Source: Bacillus sp. FJAT-29937 (GTDB taxonomy: Bacteria; Bacillota; Bacilli; Bacillales; Cytobacillaceae). From it: 64,000 nucleotides of DNA. The notes beneath the pieces were generated by a model, which was not told the DNA's origin, made no database searches, and saw only the letters and a list, made by a program, of their open reading frames with translations. The number at the start of each line of letters is the position of its first letter. Position 1 is the stretch's first letter. Position numbers and translations under genes: made by a program. The stretch lies in the NCBI RefSeq assembly GCF_001509555.1, contig NZ_LMAS01000001.1, positions 280,971-344,970 of the forward strand, read 5' to 3'. Shown piece by piece: positions 1 to 8,686 of this stretch.

Positions 1-1550
1 ATGTAGTTCCTGGATTTATTGATGGTCATGTTCATATTGAATCTTCTATGGTCACCCCTGCAGAGTTTTGTAATGTAGTCCTGCCCCATGGGGTAACAAC
101 CATTATGGCTGATCCGCATGAAATTGCCAATGTTTCTGGTACAGATGGTATTAATTTTATGTTGCAAGCGTCTGAAGAAATTCCGCTTGATGTATTATTA
201 ATGCTGCCATCCTGTGTCCCGGCTACCCCATTTGAAAATGCTGGTGCAACATTGAATGATGAAGATTTAAATCCTTATTACGAACACCCAAGGGTTATTG
301 GACTTGGCGAGGTTATGGATTACCCTTCTGTCTTCCAAAATAGTGATGAAATGCTTAACAAGCTTGAGAGTGCCAGTTTAAAAGGCAAATGCATTGATGG
401 CCATGCTGCGGGACTTGATGAAAATGGGATTAATGTTTACATGGCTGCTGGGATACGAACTGACCACGAATGCGTAACAGCGGATGAAGCTCTTGAAAGG
501 CTTCGAAAAGGAATGTATGTCATGCTGCGTGAAGGTTCAGCTGCAAAAGATTTAGTTGAACTATTACAGGCAGTCAATGAAAATAATTCACGCCGCTGTT
601 TATTCGTTACTGATGATAAGCATTTAGATGAATTAATTGATGAAGGAAGTATCGATTTTAATGTTAAGGTGGCTATTGGAGAAGGAATTGACCCAATTCT
701 CGCGATTCAAATGGCAACGTTAAATGCAGCAGAATGCTTCGGCTTAAAGACAAAAGGTGCAATTGCTCCAGGTTATGAAGCAGATCTGCTAATCTTAAAT
801 AGTCTGGAAACAATTGAGATTGAACAAGTTTATAAAAGCGGGAAGCTTGTTGCTAAAAACGGGAAAATGATCTCCCCTGCCAAGTCAAACGTTGCTCCCC
901 CTCCTGTTATTATCAACAGTATAAATATGAATCAGATAAATAGCGAGAATCTTCAAATCAGTCTTGAAGGGAGCAGTCAGGCAAATATTATTGAAATATT
1001 ACCGAATATGATTGTAACAAAGCATATCATTGAAGAAGTGGTGGTTGAAAATGGTCTTTTTCAAGCAAATATTGAAAGGGATCAATCAAAATTAGCTGTC
1101 CTTGAACGTCATCATAACACAGGCAATATCGGTCTTGGAATCATCAAAGGTTTAGGAATAAATAATGGAGCAATCGCTTCTACTGTAGCGCATGATTCAC
1201 ATAATATTGTGGCGGCGGGCACAAACGATCATGATCTTGTCAAAGCCATCAACTTTTCAAGAGAGATGAACGGAGGTTTAGTTGTCGTCCAGAATGGAAA
1301 CATTCTTGCATCACTTCCATTGCCAGTAGCGGGTCTCATGTCAAATTTAGATTTCGAGACAGTTAATGAGAATATCAAAGAGTTAAATAAAGCTTTAATC
1401 ACCATTGGCTGTTCCATGGAATTTAATCCGTTTGTAACCCTATCCTTCCTGGCCCTTCCTGTCATTCCTGAATTAAAGCTTACAGATATCGGATTGTTTA
1501 ATGTTAAAACCTTTAAACATATAGAAGTTGGAGTTAAATCATCACATTAA
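1..1550 (+). CDS. ade: Adenine deaminase, 5' end cut by the window
   Basis: Hydrolyses adenine to hypoxanthine and ammonia in purine salvage (amidohydrolase superfamily, cytoplasmic). The frame is open from base 3, and the first residues visible include PGFIDGHVHIESSM, the metal-binding HxH motif of the family, so the ATG at 48 is internal and not the start. Further on are a conserved DPHEIANVSG segment, a GIRTDHE motif and a C-terminal domain ending near residue 515 of the visible part. Family members are about 575-590 residues, so roughly 60-70 N-terminal residues lie outside the window. A hairpin terminator follows the stop. Identification is secure; completeness cannot be judged. Confidence 0.93.
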   Translation, partial: VVPGFIDGHVHIESSMVTPAEFCNVVLPHGVTTIMADPHEIANVSGTDGINFMLQASEEIPLDVLLMLPSCVPATPFENAGATLNDEDLNPYYEHPRVIGLGEVMDYPSVFQNSDEMLNKLESASLKGKCIDGHAAGLDENGINVYMAAGIRTDHECVTADEALERLRKGMYVMLREGSAAKDLVELLQAVNENNSRRCLFVTDDKHLDELIDEGSIDFNVKVAIGEGIDPILAIQMATLNAAECFGLKTKGAIAPGYEADLLILNSLETIEIEQVYKSGKLVAKNGKMISPAKSNVAPPPVIINSINMNQINSENLQISLEGSSQANIIEILPNMIVTKHIIEEVVVENGLFQANIERDQSKLAVLERHHNTGNIGLGIIKGLGINNGAIASTVAHDSHNIVAAGTNDHDLVKAINFSREMNGGLVVVQNGNILASLPLPVAGLMSNLDFETVNENIKELNKALITIGCSMEFNPFVTLSFLALPVIPELKLTDIGLFNVKTFKHIEVGVKSSH

Positions 1551-1555
1551 TTTAC

Positions 1556-1597
1556 AAAAAAGGTGGTTCACTATTAAATAGCAAACCACCTTTTTTA
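1556..1597. terminator. Bidirectional terminator between ade and the GH18 gene
   Basis: AAAAAAGGTGGTT pairs with AACCACCTTTTTT around a short AT-rich loop. A/T tracts on both sides let it serve the two convergent genes; the stop of the minus-strand gene lies in the right arm. Confidence 0.85.
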
Positions 1598-3316
1598 CTT
1601 TTTCGTTAATTGTTCATTACCAAGTGATAAAGCCGCCCAGGCTGACTCGTCAGCAAAATATCTTGACCAGCTGGCGACCCCTGCTAAATTGTATTTTACC
1701 GCCAAATCAGCACGTTTCTTTAAGGATAGCTCATCCTCGAGCCAAATTTTATATGTCGTTTGTTCCTTTTCCGAATAAATTTCGGCATAATTTTGACCGC
1801 TCGCTTCATCATAAACAGGAGTTAGTTCATTTGCTGTTAGCCATTGCTTTACTTTCGCCATTGAAAGCGCTTTGGAAGAAACCTCCCCACTGTCTTTTTG
1901 TTCCCATAGTCTCGCATATAACGGTACACCAAGAATTAGCTTTTCGTTTGGCACAACCTCAAGCAGCCTTTTTAGATTTTCCTCAACCCACGGCAAGCTC
2001 GCAACACTCCCCGCTTTTGGAGATGTGCCCCAATGCTCGTCATATGCCATGACTACCATATAATCAACGAGATTGGCAAGCTTATCCCTTTCATAAAAAA
2101 CAGACCAATTCCCGCTTGTGGATATAAATGTAATATCCATAGAGACTGTAAGTCCTGCTTCATGAAAATATGGAACAGCTTCTCGTACGAACTGAGTTAT
2201 AAGCGGACCATCCTCAGGATTTACATTTTCAATATCCAAATTAATGCCGTTTAACTGATAAATTTGGCTAAAATGGAGAAGCTGGCGAATCATTTTCTGT
2301 CTAGTTTCAAAATTCTTGAATGCCTCATGTGTTAAGTCAGGATCAAATGCATTGGAAAATAACCCCCATACTTGGTAGCCTTGATTTTGTGCCCAATTGA
2401 CAAATTCAAGCGAACCGAGGTTTTTTATTCCACCTTCTGTATCACCTAATTCAAACCATGTAGGTGAAATAACATTGACCCCTGGCATAATGGGCATTTG
2501 GGCTGTGTCAGGATTCTTCGTATACACAGCTTCCCAAGTAAGCTGGATGGGCCCTTCGATTTTTGGTACAACCACTTCTTCATGAGTACGATTAATAGTA
2601 ACCTTTTCCGTTTCCCCTGTGGTTATAAATTCTTTATTTATATACCCTGCTACACCATTTTCTTTTCTAGCAAAATAGTAATCTTCCTTTTCACCTTCTA
2701 TAAAAAGGTTCTCACTATTCCCTACTTGCCCAGTATATGGTGTCTTCAGACTGGCATCTGTTCGTAAACGAAGTTTTTCTTCATTTACTTCCTTATTGAT
2801 CACCTTAGCATGAACAATCTCTTGATCATTTTTCTTTATCCAAATAGCATTTGTCTCTGGCATGATTGAGTACTCGAATGGATAATAGGTGAGTAACGGT
2901 TCCATTGCCAAATACATTTCATTATCCTTGTTTTTAAACACGGAAAAGTGTAATTGAACAGGTTCTTCATTTACATAATAGGTAAGCGATTCAGAAGGCA
3001 TTTGGATAACCTTATTTTTTGTAGTGATAATGACGGAGTTTGATTTTTCATCAAAAGTGATGGCATCATCAAAATTTTCTTGTATGAAAGAGATTGGCAA
3101 ATATACGCTATTTCCTTCAATTATGGCATTTCCAGATTGTACACCTTCATATAATATTGGGTTTTCCCCATGGAAATAAGATTCAGTTTCTTTAGATGCA
3201 AATGGGTATAAAAGTAAGATAATACTTGATATGATTAAAAAAAATGCAAACACAAGCCCGCCTGCTACCCATTTCATTGATAGAGGCTTCTTTTTATGAA
3301 ATTCTACACGAGCCAT
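1595..3316 (-). CDS. Membrane-anchored GH18 glycoside hydrolase with SH3 domain
   Basis: A 573-residue protein with a basic N-terminus and one membrane segment at about residues 15-38. A region resembling the copper-amine-oxidase N-terminal-like domain follows (about 55-165), then a bacterial SH3-like stretch (about 170-235), then a GH18 catalytic domain (about 250-570). The GH18 motif is present as NGINLDIENV: the catalytic glutamate is kept and the upstream acidic positions are partly Asn, as in spore-cortex YaaH/YdhD-type enzymes. Probably a cell-surface or spore-envelope peptidoglycan/glucosaminide hydrolase. The start is preceded by AGGGGGAAAAGGA. The substrate is inferred, not shown. 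Confidence 0.8.
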   Translation of the reverse strand: MARVEFHKKKPLSMKWVAGGLVFAFFLIISSIILLLYPFASKETESYFHGENPILYEGVQSGNAIIEGNSVYLPISFIQENFDDAITFDEKSNSVIITTKNKVIQMPSESLTYYVNEEPVQLHFSVFKNKDNEMYLAMEPLLTYYPFEYSIMPETNAIWIKKNDQEIVHAKVINKEVNEEKLRLRTDASLKTPYTGQVGNSENLFIEGEKEDYYFARKENGVAGYINKEFITTGETEKVTINRTHEEVVVPKIEGPIQLTWEAVYTKNPDTAQMPIMPGVNVISPTWFELGDTEGGIKNLGSLEFVNWAQNQGYQVWGLFSNAFDPDLTHEAFKNFETRQKMIRQLLHFSQIYQLNGINLDIENVNPEDGPLITQFVREAVPYFHEAGLTVSMDITFISTSGNWSVFYERDKLANLVDYMVVMAYDEHWGTSPKAGSVASLPWVEENLKRLLEVVPNEKLILGVPLYARLWEQKDSGEVSSKALSMAKVKQWLTANELTPVYDEASGQNYAEIYSEKEQTTYKIWLEDELSLKKRADLAVKYNLAGVASWSRYFADESAWAALSLGNEQLTKK

Positions 3317-3505
3317 TCCTTTTCCCCCTTAGGTCTATCGTAACGAAAAATACAGCTAATGGGAAGGCATTTAAGTGGATTTAGGCTTCCTTTATTCACC
3401 AAGACCAACTATAGCTTTAATATCACTTATTTTCTTTATGAGATGGCGTGATGAATTAAAAACATGGTACAATTACTCGTAGATATCATTGAAGGAGAAT
3501 TTTTT

Positions 3506-4096
3506 ATGGTAATAAACGGAATTATAATTGTTTTAGCTTATTTACTAGGGTCCATTCCATCTGGGTTAATTATTGGGAAAGTGTTTTACGGAGTCGATAT
3601 TCGTGAGCATGGAAGCGGAAACTTAGGTGGGACAAACACATTTAGAACACTAGGATTTAAAGCAGGTATGGCTGTTACAATTGCAGATATATTAAAAGGT
3701 ACGGCAGCTGTTTTACTTCTCTTAATTATCGATGGTGACATACATCCGTTAATGGCTGGGATTTTTGCGGTTATCGGCCATATGTATCCAATATTCGCGG
3801 GATTTAAAGGCGGAAAAGCCGTTGCAACCTCTGGCGGTATATTATTAGGTTATGCCCCACTAATGTTTATCATTATGGTACTGATTTTCTTTATTTGCCT
3901 ATTCCTAACAAAGTATGTTTCGCTTGCTTCCATGCTTGCAGCCATTGCAGCTGTCGTTTATTCCATCGTCATATGGGATCCGCCACTCATAATTGTCGTA
4001 TCACTGCTTGCTTTCTTTGTCATTTATCGCCACCGTGCCAATATTAAACGGATAATGAACAAAACTGAACCGAAAATAAAATGGTTTAGCAAATGA
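3506..4096 (+). CDS. plsY: Acyl-phosphate:glycerol-3-phosphate acyltransferase PlsY
   Basis: Integral membrane enzyme that transfers an acyl group from acyl-phosphate to glycerol-3-phosphate, the first step of phospholipid synthesis in Gram-positive bacteria. The three cytoplasmic family motifs are visible: GSIPSGLI (about residue 15), [13 protein letters not shown] (about 34) and [12 protein letters not shown] (about 99), within about five membrane segments. The ATG at 3506 is chosen because GAAGGAGAA lies 8 bases upstream; an in-frame ATG at 3464 has no such site. The resulting 196 residues match the usual length of about 195. In B. subtilis this gene (yneS) also neighbours yneR, yneQ and yneP, so synteny supports the call. 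Confidence 0.95.
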   Translation: MVINGIIIVLAYLLGSIPSGLIIGKVFYGVDIREHGSGNLGGTNTFRTLGFKAGMAVTIADILKGTAAVLLLLIIDGDIHPLMAGIFAVIGHMYPIFAGFKGGKAVATSGGILLGYAPLMFIIMVLIFFICLFLTKYVSLASMLAAIAAVVYSIVIWDPPLIIVVSLLAFFVIYRHRANIKRIMNKTEPKIKWFSK

Positions 4097-4107
4097 ATAG
4101 GTTATGA

Positions 4108-4137
4108 AACAGCAGATATCTAATTCTGCTGTTTTTT
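4108..4137 (+). terminator. Rho-independent terminator of plsY
   Basis: AACAGCAGA and TCTGCTGTT form a 9-bp stem around TATCTAA, followed by a T tract. Confidence 0.88.
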
Positions 4138-4246
4138 CATTAAAGGAATTCCACTTACAAATTTTTAAGAAATAATTCAAAATAATACATATCCCGCTTT
4201 TTTTCGTCATAGATTAGATGGAAAACAATTTTAGAGGTGATAAATC

Positions 4247-5020
4247 TTGGTTTCTATCCAATCCAATTTAATAAACTTACAAGAAAATAGTGAGCTTTCA
4301 AATCTAGAATTTCAACAATTTCCGATTGATACCGATAATCTATCAGATGTAAGCAAGCTAGCGGCAGTGATTGCTCATGAAATTAGAAATCCTTTAACAA
4401 CAGTAAAGGGATATATTCAGCTTATTAAACCTTATTTAGTCGAAATGGGCAAAGAGCATTATGCAGATATTGCACTAGATGAGATCAACCGGGCTAATGA
4501 ACTCATCTTTGACCTTTTGAATTTTGAGAAACCTCAAGTTTCTCGAAAGCACGAGGTCTCGTTAAATAAATTTATAGGCGAAATCTCCTCTCTTTATGAA
4601 TGTGAAGGATTGATAAACAATATCAATATTGATGTTCAACTTTCCCCTGAAGATCCCATTATCCTTGGGAATAATAAGCAATTAAAACAAGTGTTAATTA
4701 ATTTAATAAGAAACGCAATTGAAGCGGTCATGATGAATGGCGAAGAATATCGAAAACAAATCACTCTCTCTTTAAAAAAGGAGAGATCCCAAGCCATAAT
4801 CATCATTGAAGACAATGGCTGTGGCATGACATCTGAAACAATCGAACATATTTTTACACCGTTTTATACGACAAAAGAATCCGGCACAGGAATCGGGCTT
4901 TCTATATGCAAAAATATTATAGAAGCTCATAATGGAAACTTTCATATTAGCAGCATAGCTGGAAAAGGTACTATTATACAAATTAAATTGCCTATTTATA
5001 ATCAGAAAAGCGGAGCCTAA
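4247..5020 (+). CDS. Soluble sensor histidine kinase without sensor domain
   Basis: A 257-residue protein with only a short N-terminal stretch of about 35 residues before the HisKA domain. The phospho-acceptor His is near residue 44 in IAHEIRNPLTTVKGY. The HATPase_c domain has the N box (NLIRNAIEAV, about 147), the G1 box (EDNGCGM) and the G2 box (GTGIGLSI, about 214). There is no membrane segment, PAS or HAMP domain. The H-box resembles Bacillus sporulation kinases (KinA-E class), and no response regulator gene is adjacent, so it may feed the Spo0F phosphorelay; that is inference. Start TTG at 4247 follows AGAGGTGA. It ends in a hairpin shared with the convergent hesB-like gene. Confidence 0.85.
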   Translation: MVSIQSNLINLQENSELSNLEFQQFPIDTDNLSDVSKLAAVIAHEIRNPLTTVKGYIQLIKPYLVEMGKEHYADIALDEINRANELIFDLLNFEKPQVSRKHEVSLNKFIGEISSLYECEGLINNINIDVQLSPEDPIILGNNKQLKQVLINLIRNAIEAVMMNGEEYRKQITLSLKKERSQAIIIIEDNGCGMTSETIEHIFTPFYTTKESGTGIGLSICKNIIEAHNGNFHISSIAGKGTIIQIKLPIYNQKSGA

Positions 5021-5035
5021 TGGCTGCCGCTTTTT
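5006..5035. terminator. Bidirectional terminator, kinase / HesB-like selenoprotein
   Basis: AAAAGCGG pairs with CCGCTTTT, with an inner AGCC/GGCT stem. It contains the kinase stop in the loop region and abuts the stop codon of the minus-strand gene. T tracts lie on both strands. Confidence 0.88.
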
Positions 5036-5325
5036 CACACTTTTAATAATTGAAATCTTCCCGTTCCAAAAACATCACTAACAAAATCCAGCTTTGTATG
5101 CTCAAAATAGACTAAATCCTTTTGATGAATTAATAAGTGAATCCCTTCCACTGTAAACTCTTTATCTTTACTTAATGGCCGCTCTTCCAGAGACAGCTTT
5201 AATTGTGGGCCGCCTCAGCCAATTCCCATTGATAAACGGATGTACAGCTTCTCCATTTCATCCTTCTGTTCATTCTTAATGGCATTCTCCATAATATTTA
5301 CTGCAGCTGCTGTCAATTTTATCAT
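5035..5325 (-). CDS. HesB/IscA-like selenoprotein (in-frame UGA = Sec37)
   Basis: Conventional gene callers split this gene, because codon 37 is TGA (5215-5217). Read through, it gives 96 residues starting MIKLTAAAVNIMENAI and continuing GIG-U-GGPQLKLSLEE to FGTGRFQLLKV. GxGCGGP with a ligand Cys is the signature of HesB/IscA iron-sulfur assembly proteins, here with Sec for Cys. The C-terminal CGC pair of true IscA is absent. The RNA just after the UGA folds into a SECIS-like hairpin (5178-5197). The start ATG at 5325 follows AGAGGTGATAAC. HesB-like selenoproteins are known in bacteria, and selA, selD and another selenoprotein lie 12-14 kb away. The role may be iron-sulfur related or redox; it is unproven. 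Confidence 0.9.
5178..5197 (-). promoter_or_regulatory. Putative bacterial SECIS hairpin of the HesB-like gene
   Basis: On the minus strand GCTG-T-CTCT, loop GGA, AGAG-CGGC: an 8-bp stem with one bulged T and one G-U pair. The loop begins 26 bases after the UGA and its first base is G, as expected for bacterial SECIS elements bound by SelB. Confidence 0.6.
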
Positions 5326-5460
5326 GTTATCACCTCTATCTCCTTATTATATCGTATTTCCTTTCTTTCTTTCGAGTATTCCAACTCAAGTTTAAAATCC
5401 TGTCGAAATATTCATATTTTTGTATTATAGTAGATGTAATATAGCAGTAAGGAGATTATG

Positions 5461-6615
5461 ATGAAAAAGAAAATATCGATTGTTTCCTCCATTCTTTTTT
5501 GTTTCGCACTAATTATTTTATCAACTGCTTTAATTCTTAATATGTATAATGAAAACGAAAATAGTAAAGCTGTTCCGCTAATGGTTCAAGTACATGCAGC
5601 CAAGCAAGCATCTGTTAGCCATAAGCAATTAATTGAAACAGTAACACTTGGAGCAATTGGTGATATTCTCATCCATGATTGGGTTTATAATGATGCCAAA
5701 ACGCAAAGTGGCTATGATTTCACCCCAATGTTTCAGCCTATTATATCTGTTCTTCAGGAACCAGATCTTCTTCTCGCAAACCAGGAAACCATATTAGGAG
5801 GGGAAGAATTCGGCATTTCCAGCTATCCTCTTTTTAACAGTCCACAAGAAGTGGGAGATGCATTACTGCAAGCAGGTGTAGATATAGTCTCTACAGCAAA
5901 TAATCATTCACTCGACAAAGGAGAAAAAGGGCTTGTCGCTTCCATTGACTATATGGATAAAATCGGACTTCCGCATGTTGGCACGTATAAAAGTCCAGAG
6001 GATCAGAAATCATTAACGATCCTCAATAAAAATGGAATAAAGGTTGCCTATCTTTCCTATACGTATGGGACAAATGGGATACCCATTCCTAAGGGCAAGG
6101 ATTTCCTTGTCAATCTAATAGATAAAGAAGCAATGAAAGAAGAACTACACCGTGCCAAACAAGAGTCCGATGTTGTTGTCATGAGCCTGCACTGGGGAAA
6201 TGAGTATCAGCGGTTCCCTACTTCTGAACAAATAGAACTGGGACATTGTTTAATTAATGAAGGGACAGATATATTATTTGGCCATCACCCTCACGTATTA
6301 CAGCCGATGGAATGGGTAACAGCACAAGATGGCAGAAAAGCACTCATTGTCTACTCATTAGGTAATTTTCTTTCCGGACAAAATTGGGATTACAAGGATA
6401 TTGGAGGAATGGCGACCATTAATATTACTAAACAAGTGAATGAAAATGGCGTCTCTATTACACTAGATAATCCTAATTTTTTCCCAACCTATGTCTCGAA
6501 ACAAAATCTTAGAAACTATCGAATCGTCCCACTAATCGAAGCAGAAAATTTCGGTTTAAAAAATGCGCCGCAGAAATATTTAGAAATTCAGCAACATATG
6601 ATCGGCAATCTTTAG
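5461..6615 (+). CDS. CapA/PgsA-like metallophosphatase-fold protein
   Basis: About 384 residues with an N-terminal signal-anchor (about residues 5-27), so exported or membrane-bound. Motifs of the CapA (poly-gamma-glutamate capsule, YwtB/PgsA) family are clear: GAIGDILIHD, LANQETIL, STANNHSLDKG, SLHWGNEYQ and FGHHPHVLQPMEW, which supply the metal ligands of a calcineurin-like fold. Two ATGs are adjacent (5458 and 5461); the second has better spacing from AAGGAG. The capsule genes pgsBC are not adjacent, so capsule synthesis is not implied, and many Bacillus genomes carry stand-alone CapA paralogues of unknown role. A TGTCGAA sequence (5401-5407), matching the core Spo0A box, lies upstream. 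Confidence 0.85.
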   Translation: MKKKISIVSSILFCFALIILSTALILNMYNENENSKAVPLMVQVHAAKQASVSHKQLIETVTLGAIGDILIHDWVYNDAKTQSGYDFTPMFQPIISVLQEPDLLLANQETILGGEEFGISSYPLFNSPQEVGDALLQAGVDIVSTANNHSLDKGEKGLVASIDYMDKIGLPHVGTYKSPEDQKSLTILNKNGIKVAYLSYTYGTNGIPIPKGKDFLVNLIDKEAMKEELHRAKQESDVVVMSLHWGNEYQRFPTSEQIELGHCLINEGTDILFGHHPHVLQPMEWVTAQDGRKALIVYSLGNFLSGQNWDYKDIGGMATINITKQVNENGVSITLDNPNFFPTYVSKQNLRNYRIVPLIEAENFGLKNAPQKYLEIQQHMIGNL

Positions 6616-6703
6616 AAACTTGAATGATTATAAAAGTGGAATACAGCTCAAATCCAATGAATGTGCTAAAATAAAGTGTATGATTCTGGAGAGGATGACC
6701 ACA

Positions 6704-7525
6704 TTGGTTGGATTGAATAAGCTTTCTTTAGCCCATAAATATGGACAGCTTTTTTTGTTTGTCGCCATCATAATCCTCACACAGTATAAACTATTTATCT
6801 TTTCCTATGCTCTTTTGTTAGCGATGATTATTTATTTGACGATTGTCGCAAATCAAAGTCGCGTTTTTGTCTGGGCTATGGCTGCATATACGATAGGATA
6901 TTTAGTTTTATTATATGGCGATCGGCTCATTGAAGAATTGCCATTAACGATTAGTTCAATTATGATCATAAATCGTTCACTCCTATTATTTCCGATTCTG
7001 TTCATGGTCTATGTAATTAAGAAGTTTCAAAAGAATTGGAACCTTTATGGCTTAAAGCCAAATTGGATGGCAACCATTTCATTTCCATTTATATGGAGCG
7101 GCTTTCACACTGTTACAATCAGAGTCTTTTTAATCATAGCTATAAGTATTAATCTAGCAGCATTTATTCCCTTCCTTTCTTTAGCAAAATTTAATTTTGG
7201 AGATCCAAACTTCTTACTGTTTATCCTCCTTTTTTCGATTATCAATGGTACACTGGAAGAAATCCTTTGGAGGGGAATTGTCTTAACAAGACTAGTAGAT
7301 TTGGCAGGTGAAAAAACTGCGGTTATCTTTTCAGGATTAGGCTTTGGCTTATCACATCTTGCCTTTGGATATTCATGGTGGCTATGTTTACTTTTTGCAT
7401 TAGGCGGTATTTTCTATGCCGGTATTACCATTCGCTCTGGAAGCATTCTACCCGCCATCATTTGGCATATTTTATTCAATGTTTTCATGATTTTAAGTGG
7501 AATGATTACGTATATAGGTTATTGA
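6704..7525 (+). CDS. CPBP-family intramembrane metalloprotease
   Basis: Multi-spanning membrane protein (about 7-8 segments) with the CAAX-protease/bacteriocin-processing (CPBP, Abi) motifs in the C-terminal half: EEILWRG (paired Glu and Arg), GLSHLAFG and WHILFN, which hold the metal-binding and catalytic residues. Members cleave membrane peptides or protect against bacteriocins; the substrate here is unknown. The frame is open from 6620. I prefer TTG at 6704 because GGAGAGG lies 9 bases upstream; ATG at 6680 or 6695 and TTG at 6620 are alternatives. It follows capA closely and may be cotranscribed. Confidence 0.8.
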   Translation: MVGLNKLSLAHKYGQLFLFVAIIILTQYKLFIFSYALLLAMIIYLTIVANQSRVFVWAMAAYTIGYLVLLYGDRLIEELPLTISSIMIINRSLLLFPILFMVYVIKKFQKNWNLYGLKPNWMATISFPFIWSGFHTVTIRVFLIIAISINLAAFIPFLSLAKFNFGDPNFLLFILLFSIINGTLEEILWRGIVLTRLVDLAGEKTAVIFSGLGFGLSHLAFGYSWWLCLLFALGGIFYAGITIRSGSILPAIIWHILFNVFMILSGMITYIGY

Positions 7526-7555
7526 ACAGCCAATGATAGTATGAAGGAGGATTTC

Positions 7556-7846
7556 ATGATGAAAATACATATTAGCGATGAAGCTGCTGCTTGGTATGAA
7601 GATGAAATGTTTTTAAGCAAAGGCGATTATGTTCGCTTTTTTGCACGATATGGCGGATGCAGTACTGTTCAGCAAGGGTTCTCATTAGGTATTTCTAAGG
7701 AGAAACCTGTTAATGCAGGAATTGAAATAAATAAAAACGGAATTACTTATTATATTGAAGAAAAGGATATATGGTATTTTGACAACCACGATTTGTATGT
7801 TGAATTTAATGATAAAGCAAGAGAACCGGATTATAAGTATAAATAA
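7556..7846 (+). CDS. yneR: HesB/YneR-like protein
   Basis: A 96-residue HesB/IscA-fold protein close to B. subtilis YneR, with a single conserved Cys in RYGGCSTVQQGFSLGI and no CGC pair at the C-terminus. AAGGAGG lies just upstream of tandem ATGs (7556 and 7559). In B. subtilis yneR sits with yneP, yneQ and yneS as here. Its function is not established. It is the cysteine counterpart of the Sec-containing HesB-like protein 2.2 kb upstream; the two are different subfamilies, not duplicates. Confidence 0.85.
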   Translation: MMKIHISDEAAAWYEDEMFLSKGDYVRFFARYGGCSTVQQGFSLGISKEKPVNAGIEINKNGITYYIEEKDIWYFDNHDLYVEFNDKAREPDYKYK

Positions 7847-7894
7847 AAAAGCCTTTTCATTCACCATATTTTTTGGAGAATGAAAAGGTTTTTC
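7847..7894. terminator. Terminator between yneR and yneQ
   Basis: CCTTTTCATTC pairs with GAATGAAAAGG around an AT-rich loop, with A and T tracts at both ends, so it can act in both directions. Confidence 0.85.
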
Positions 7895-7900
7895 ACTTAA

Positions 7901-8209
7901 TTAACTATCCTGCTTAAATTTCCAAATTTGCTCTAATAACCCTTCTCTTTCAAGAATTTCTGCCTGCCACTCACCTAAAAGATCATAATGTTAATAGCCG
8001 TCCTTCCTTTGATGGATCCATTCAGCTTTCAATCCATACTTCTCTCCCCATTTAGCTAATCTTTTCATATTATTACATCCAACCTTGGTGACAGTTGTAC
8101 AGTCTGGAAAGCGATCATCTAGCCAATAGTGGGTTAAAAAAGCGATGTCTCCAGCGTCGATTTTTCTTTTCCATTCGTTCAGTTCTTTTTTCTTTATGCC
8201 AAATGCCAA
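7901..8209 (-). pseudogene. yneQ: yneQ, interrupted by an in-frame UAA
   Basis: The protein begins MAFGIKKKELNEWKRKI and includes FLTHYWLDDRFPDC and KWGEKYGLKAEWIHQ, matching YneQ, a conserved small Bacillus protein of unknown function. TTG start at 8209 after GGGGAGAG. The frame meets TAA at 7991-7993 after RKDGY, but the same frame continues with HYDLLGEWQAEILER to a second stop at 7901. The tail looks like real coding sequence, and the total of about 102 codons is near the family length as I recall it. A single base change from a Tyr codon would create the TAA. Either a recent nonsense mutation, a sequencing error, or a 72-residue product that is still functional. Confidence 0.75.
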
Positions 8210-8252
8210 AGATGCATCTCTCCCCTAAAAATTTGATAATCGGATCAAAATT

Positions 8253-8684
8253 TCACACATTAACGGATTGCTTTTTTGCCTTTTCATAGGCCTCATGCCA
8301 AATCGGGTAATGCTTCTTAACAGATATTGGACGGAACGTTTCTTTTTTGACACAAACATGCTTAGAAATCCCTGTAACAGCGATTTCTCCATCTTCAGTA
8401 TAAATCTCATAGCCGTAGCTGACCCGCAAGCCATCGTATTCTTCAATCCATGTTTTGACTATTGCGTTTTCACCATAATGCAGCGGCTTCTTATAGGATG
8501 CTTGAATATCTAGAACTGGCGAAATAATCCCATCTTTCTCCATTTCCGCATAATTAAAGCCTAAATCCTTAATAAGCTGAGTTCGTCCTAACTCCATCCA
8601 AATTAAATAGTTAGCATGGTAAACAACACCCATCTGGTCCGTTTCCGCGTATCTTACTTCAATTTCCCTTGTTGATACTAACAT
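8253..8684 (-). CDS. yneP: Hotdog-fold acyl-CoA thioesterase YneP
   Basis: A 143-residue 4-hydroxybenzoyl-CoA thioesterase/YbgC-type protein. The family motif ETDQMGVVYHANYLIWMELGR near residues 14-34 contains the catalytic Asp. It hydrolyses acyl-CoA; the natural substrate is not defined. The start lies 2 bases after the stop of the upstream AAA gene, so translation is probably coupled. The order AAA-yneP-yneQ on this strand matches the B. subtilis yne region apart from the AAA gene. Confidence 0.88.
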   Translation of the reverse strand: MLVSTREIEVRYAETDQMGVVYHANYLIWMELGRTQLIKDLGFNYAEMEKDGIISPVLDIQASYKKPLHYGENAIVKTWIEEYDGLRVSYGYEIYTEDGEIAVTGISKHVCVKKETFRPISVKKHYPIWHEAYEKAKKQSVNV

Positions 8685-8686
8685 GT

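Noticed and set aside
5035..5325. The interrupted HesB-like frame as a pseudogene
   Set aside because: The TGA falls exactly on the ligand Cys, other damage is absent, and selA/selD and a second selenoprotein are nearby.
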